A stretch of 21,405 nt of DNA from a virus. This document shows positions 21,387 to 21,405 of the stretch, piece by piece (positions within the stretch are counted from its first letter, which is position 1; each line of letters starts with the position of its first letter). Made by a program: the position numbers and the translations under genes. The stretch spans positions 1 through 21,405 of the IMG/VR virus record IMGVR_UViG_3300012096_000089; one strand, given 5' to 3'. The notes under the pieces were generated by a model. It was given only the letters and a program-made list of their open reading frames with translations. It was not told the origin of the DNA and did not search any database.

Positions 21387-21405
21387 ATGGACCAATCACC
21401 CGAGA
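21387..21405 (+). CDS. Start of a plus-strand gene, runs off the right edge
   Basis: GGAGG (21377-21381) lies five bases before ATG 21387 (a second ATG at 21384 is too close). Only M-D-Q-S-P-E is visible, so no function can be given. It is divergent from the whole head-tail operon. Confidence 0.4.

Noticed and set aside
21180-21395. Minus-strand 71-aa ORF near the right end
   Set aside because: Lies antisense to the plus-strand terminator and leader, covers the hairpin and promoter, and has no protein-like features.

Overview
The window is the structural-gene block of a tailed double-stranded DNA phage (or prophage) of a GC-rich bacterium. Head genes come first, then neck, tail tube, tail chaperones, tape measure, tail tip and fibres. 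Almost everything is read from the minus strand, so the biological order runs from about 21 kb down to 1. Genes are tightly packed, with ATGA, GTGA or TTGA overlaps at many junctions and clear Shine-Dalgarno sequences, as expected of a bacterial virus. I see no sheath gene, a tape measure of only 340 residues, and two tail-tube-like proteins, which fits a short non-contractile (siphovirus) tail. No terminase, portal, integrase or repressor is visible. The host cannot be named from the sequence.

Right end (20.6-21.4 kb): a control region. On the minus strand there is a TATAAT box, a 13-bp RNA hairpin, an odd tRNA-like gene abutting it, and a small zinc-ribbon gene. A terminator-like hairpin follows, with its U-run touching the ribosome binding site of the first head gene. 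On the plus strand a short leader carries a two-codon ORF behind a strong Shine-Dalgarno and then an intrinsic terminator, just before a gene that leaves the window.

Head and neck (20.64-14.9 kb): capsid maturation protease fused to a scaffold-like tail, a decoration-like protein, an HK97-fold-type major capsid protein, a repeat-containing structural protein, then a run of connector or neck genes and very small coupled genes (coiled coil, zinc ribbon, single-TM, HK97 gp10-like).

Tail (14.9-9.0 kb): two tail-tube-like proteins, a tail-assembly chaperone pair joined by a canonical -1 frameshift site (T TTT TTC plus a downstream hairpin), the tape measure, a plus-strand exported or membrane-anchored protein nested against the operon, and a large tail-tip protein.

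Fibres and host interaction (9.0-1): a BNR/Asp-box beta-propeller protein, three fibre proteins that share and shuffle end domains, and a coiled-coil fibre. Next come a papain-family cysteine peptidase, small membrane proteins, an IPT/TIG protein and a second papain-like peptidase with a Pro-Thr linker that runs off the left edge. The two full peptidase triads beside small membrane proteins, in place of a recognisable murein endolysin, are the most unusual protein content here.
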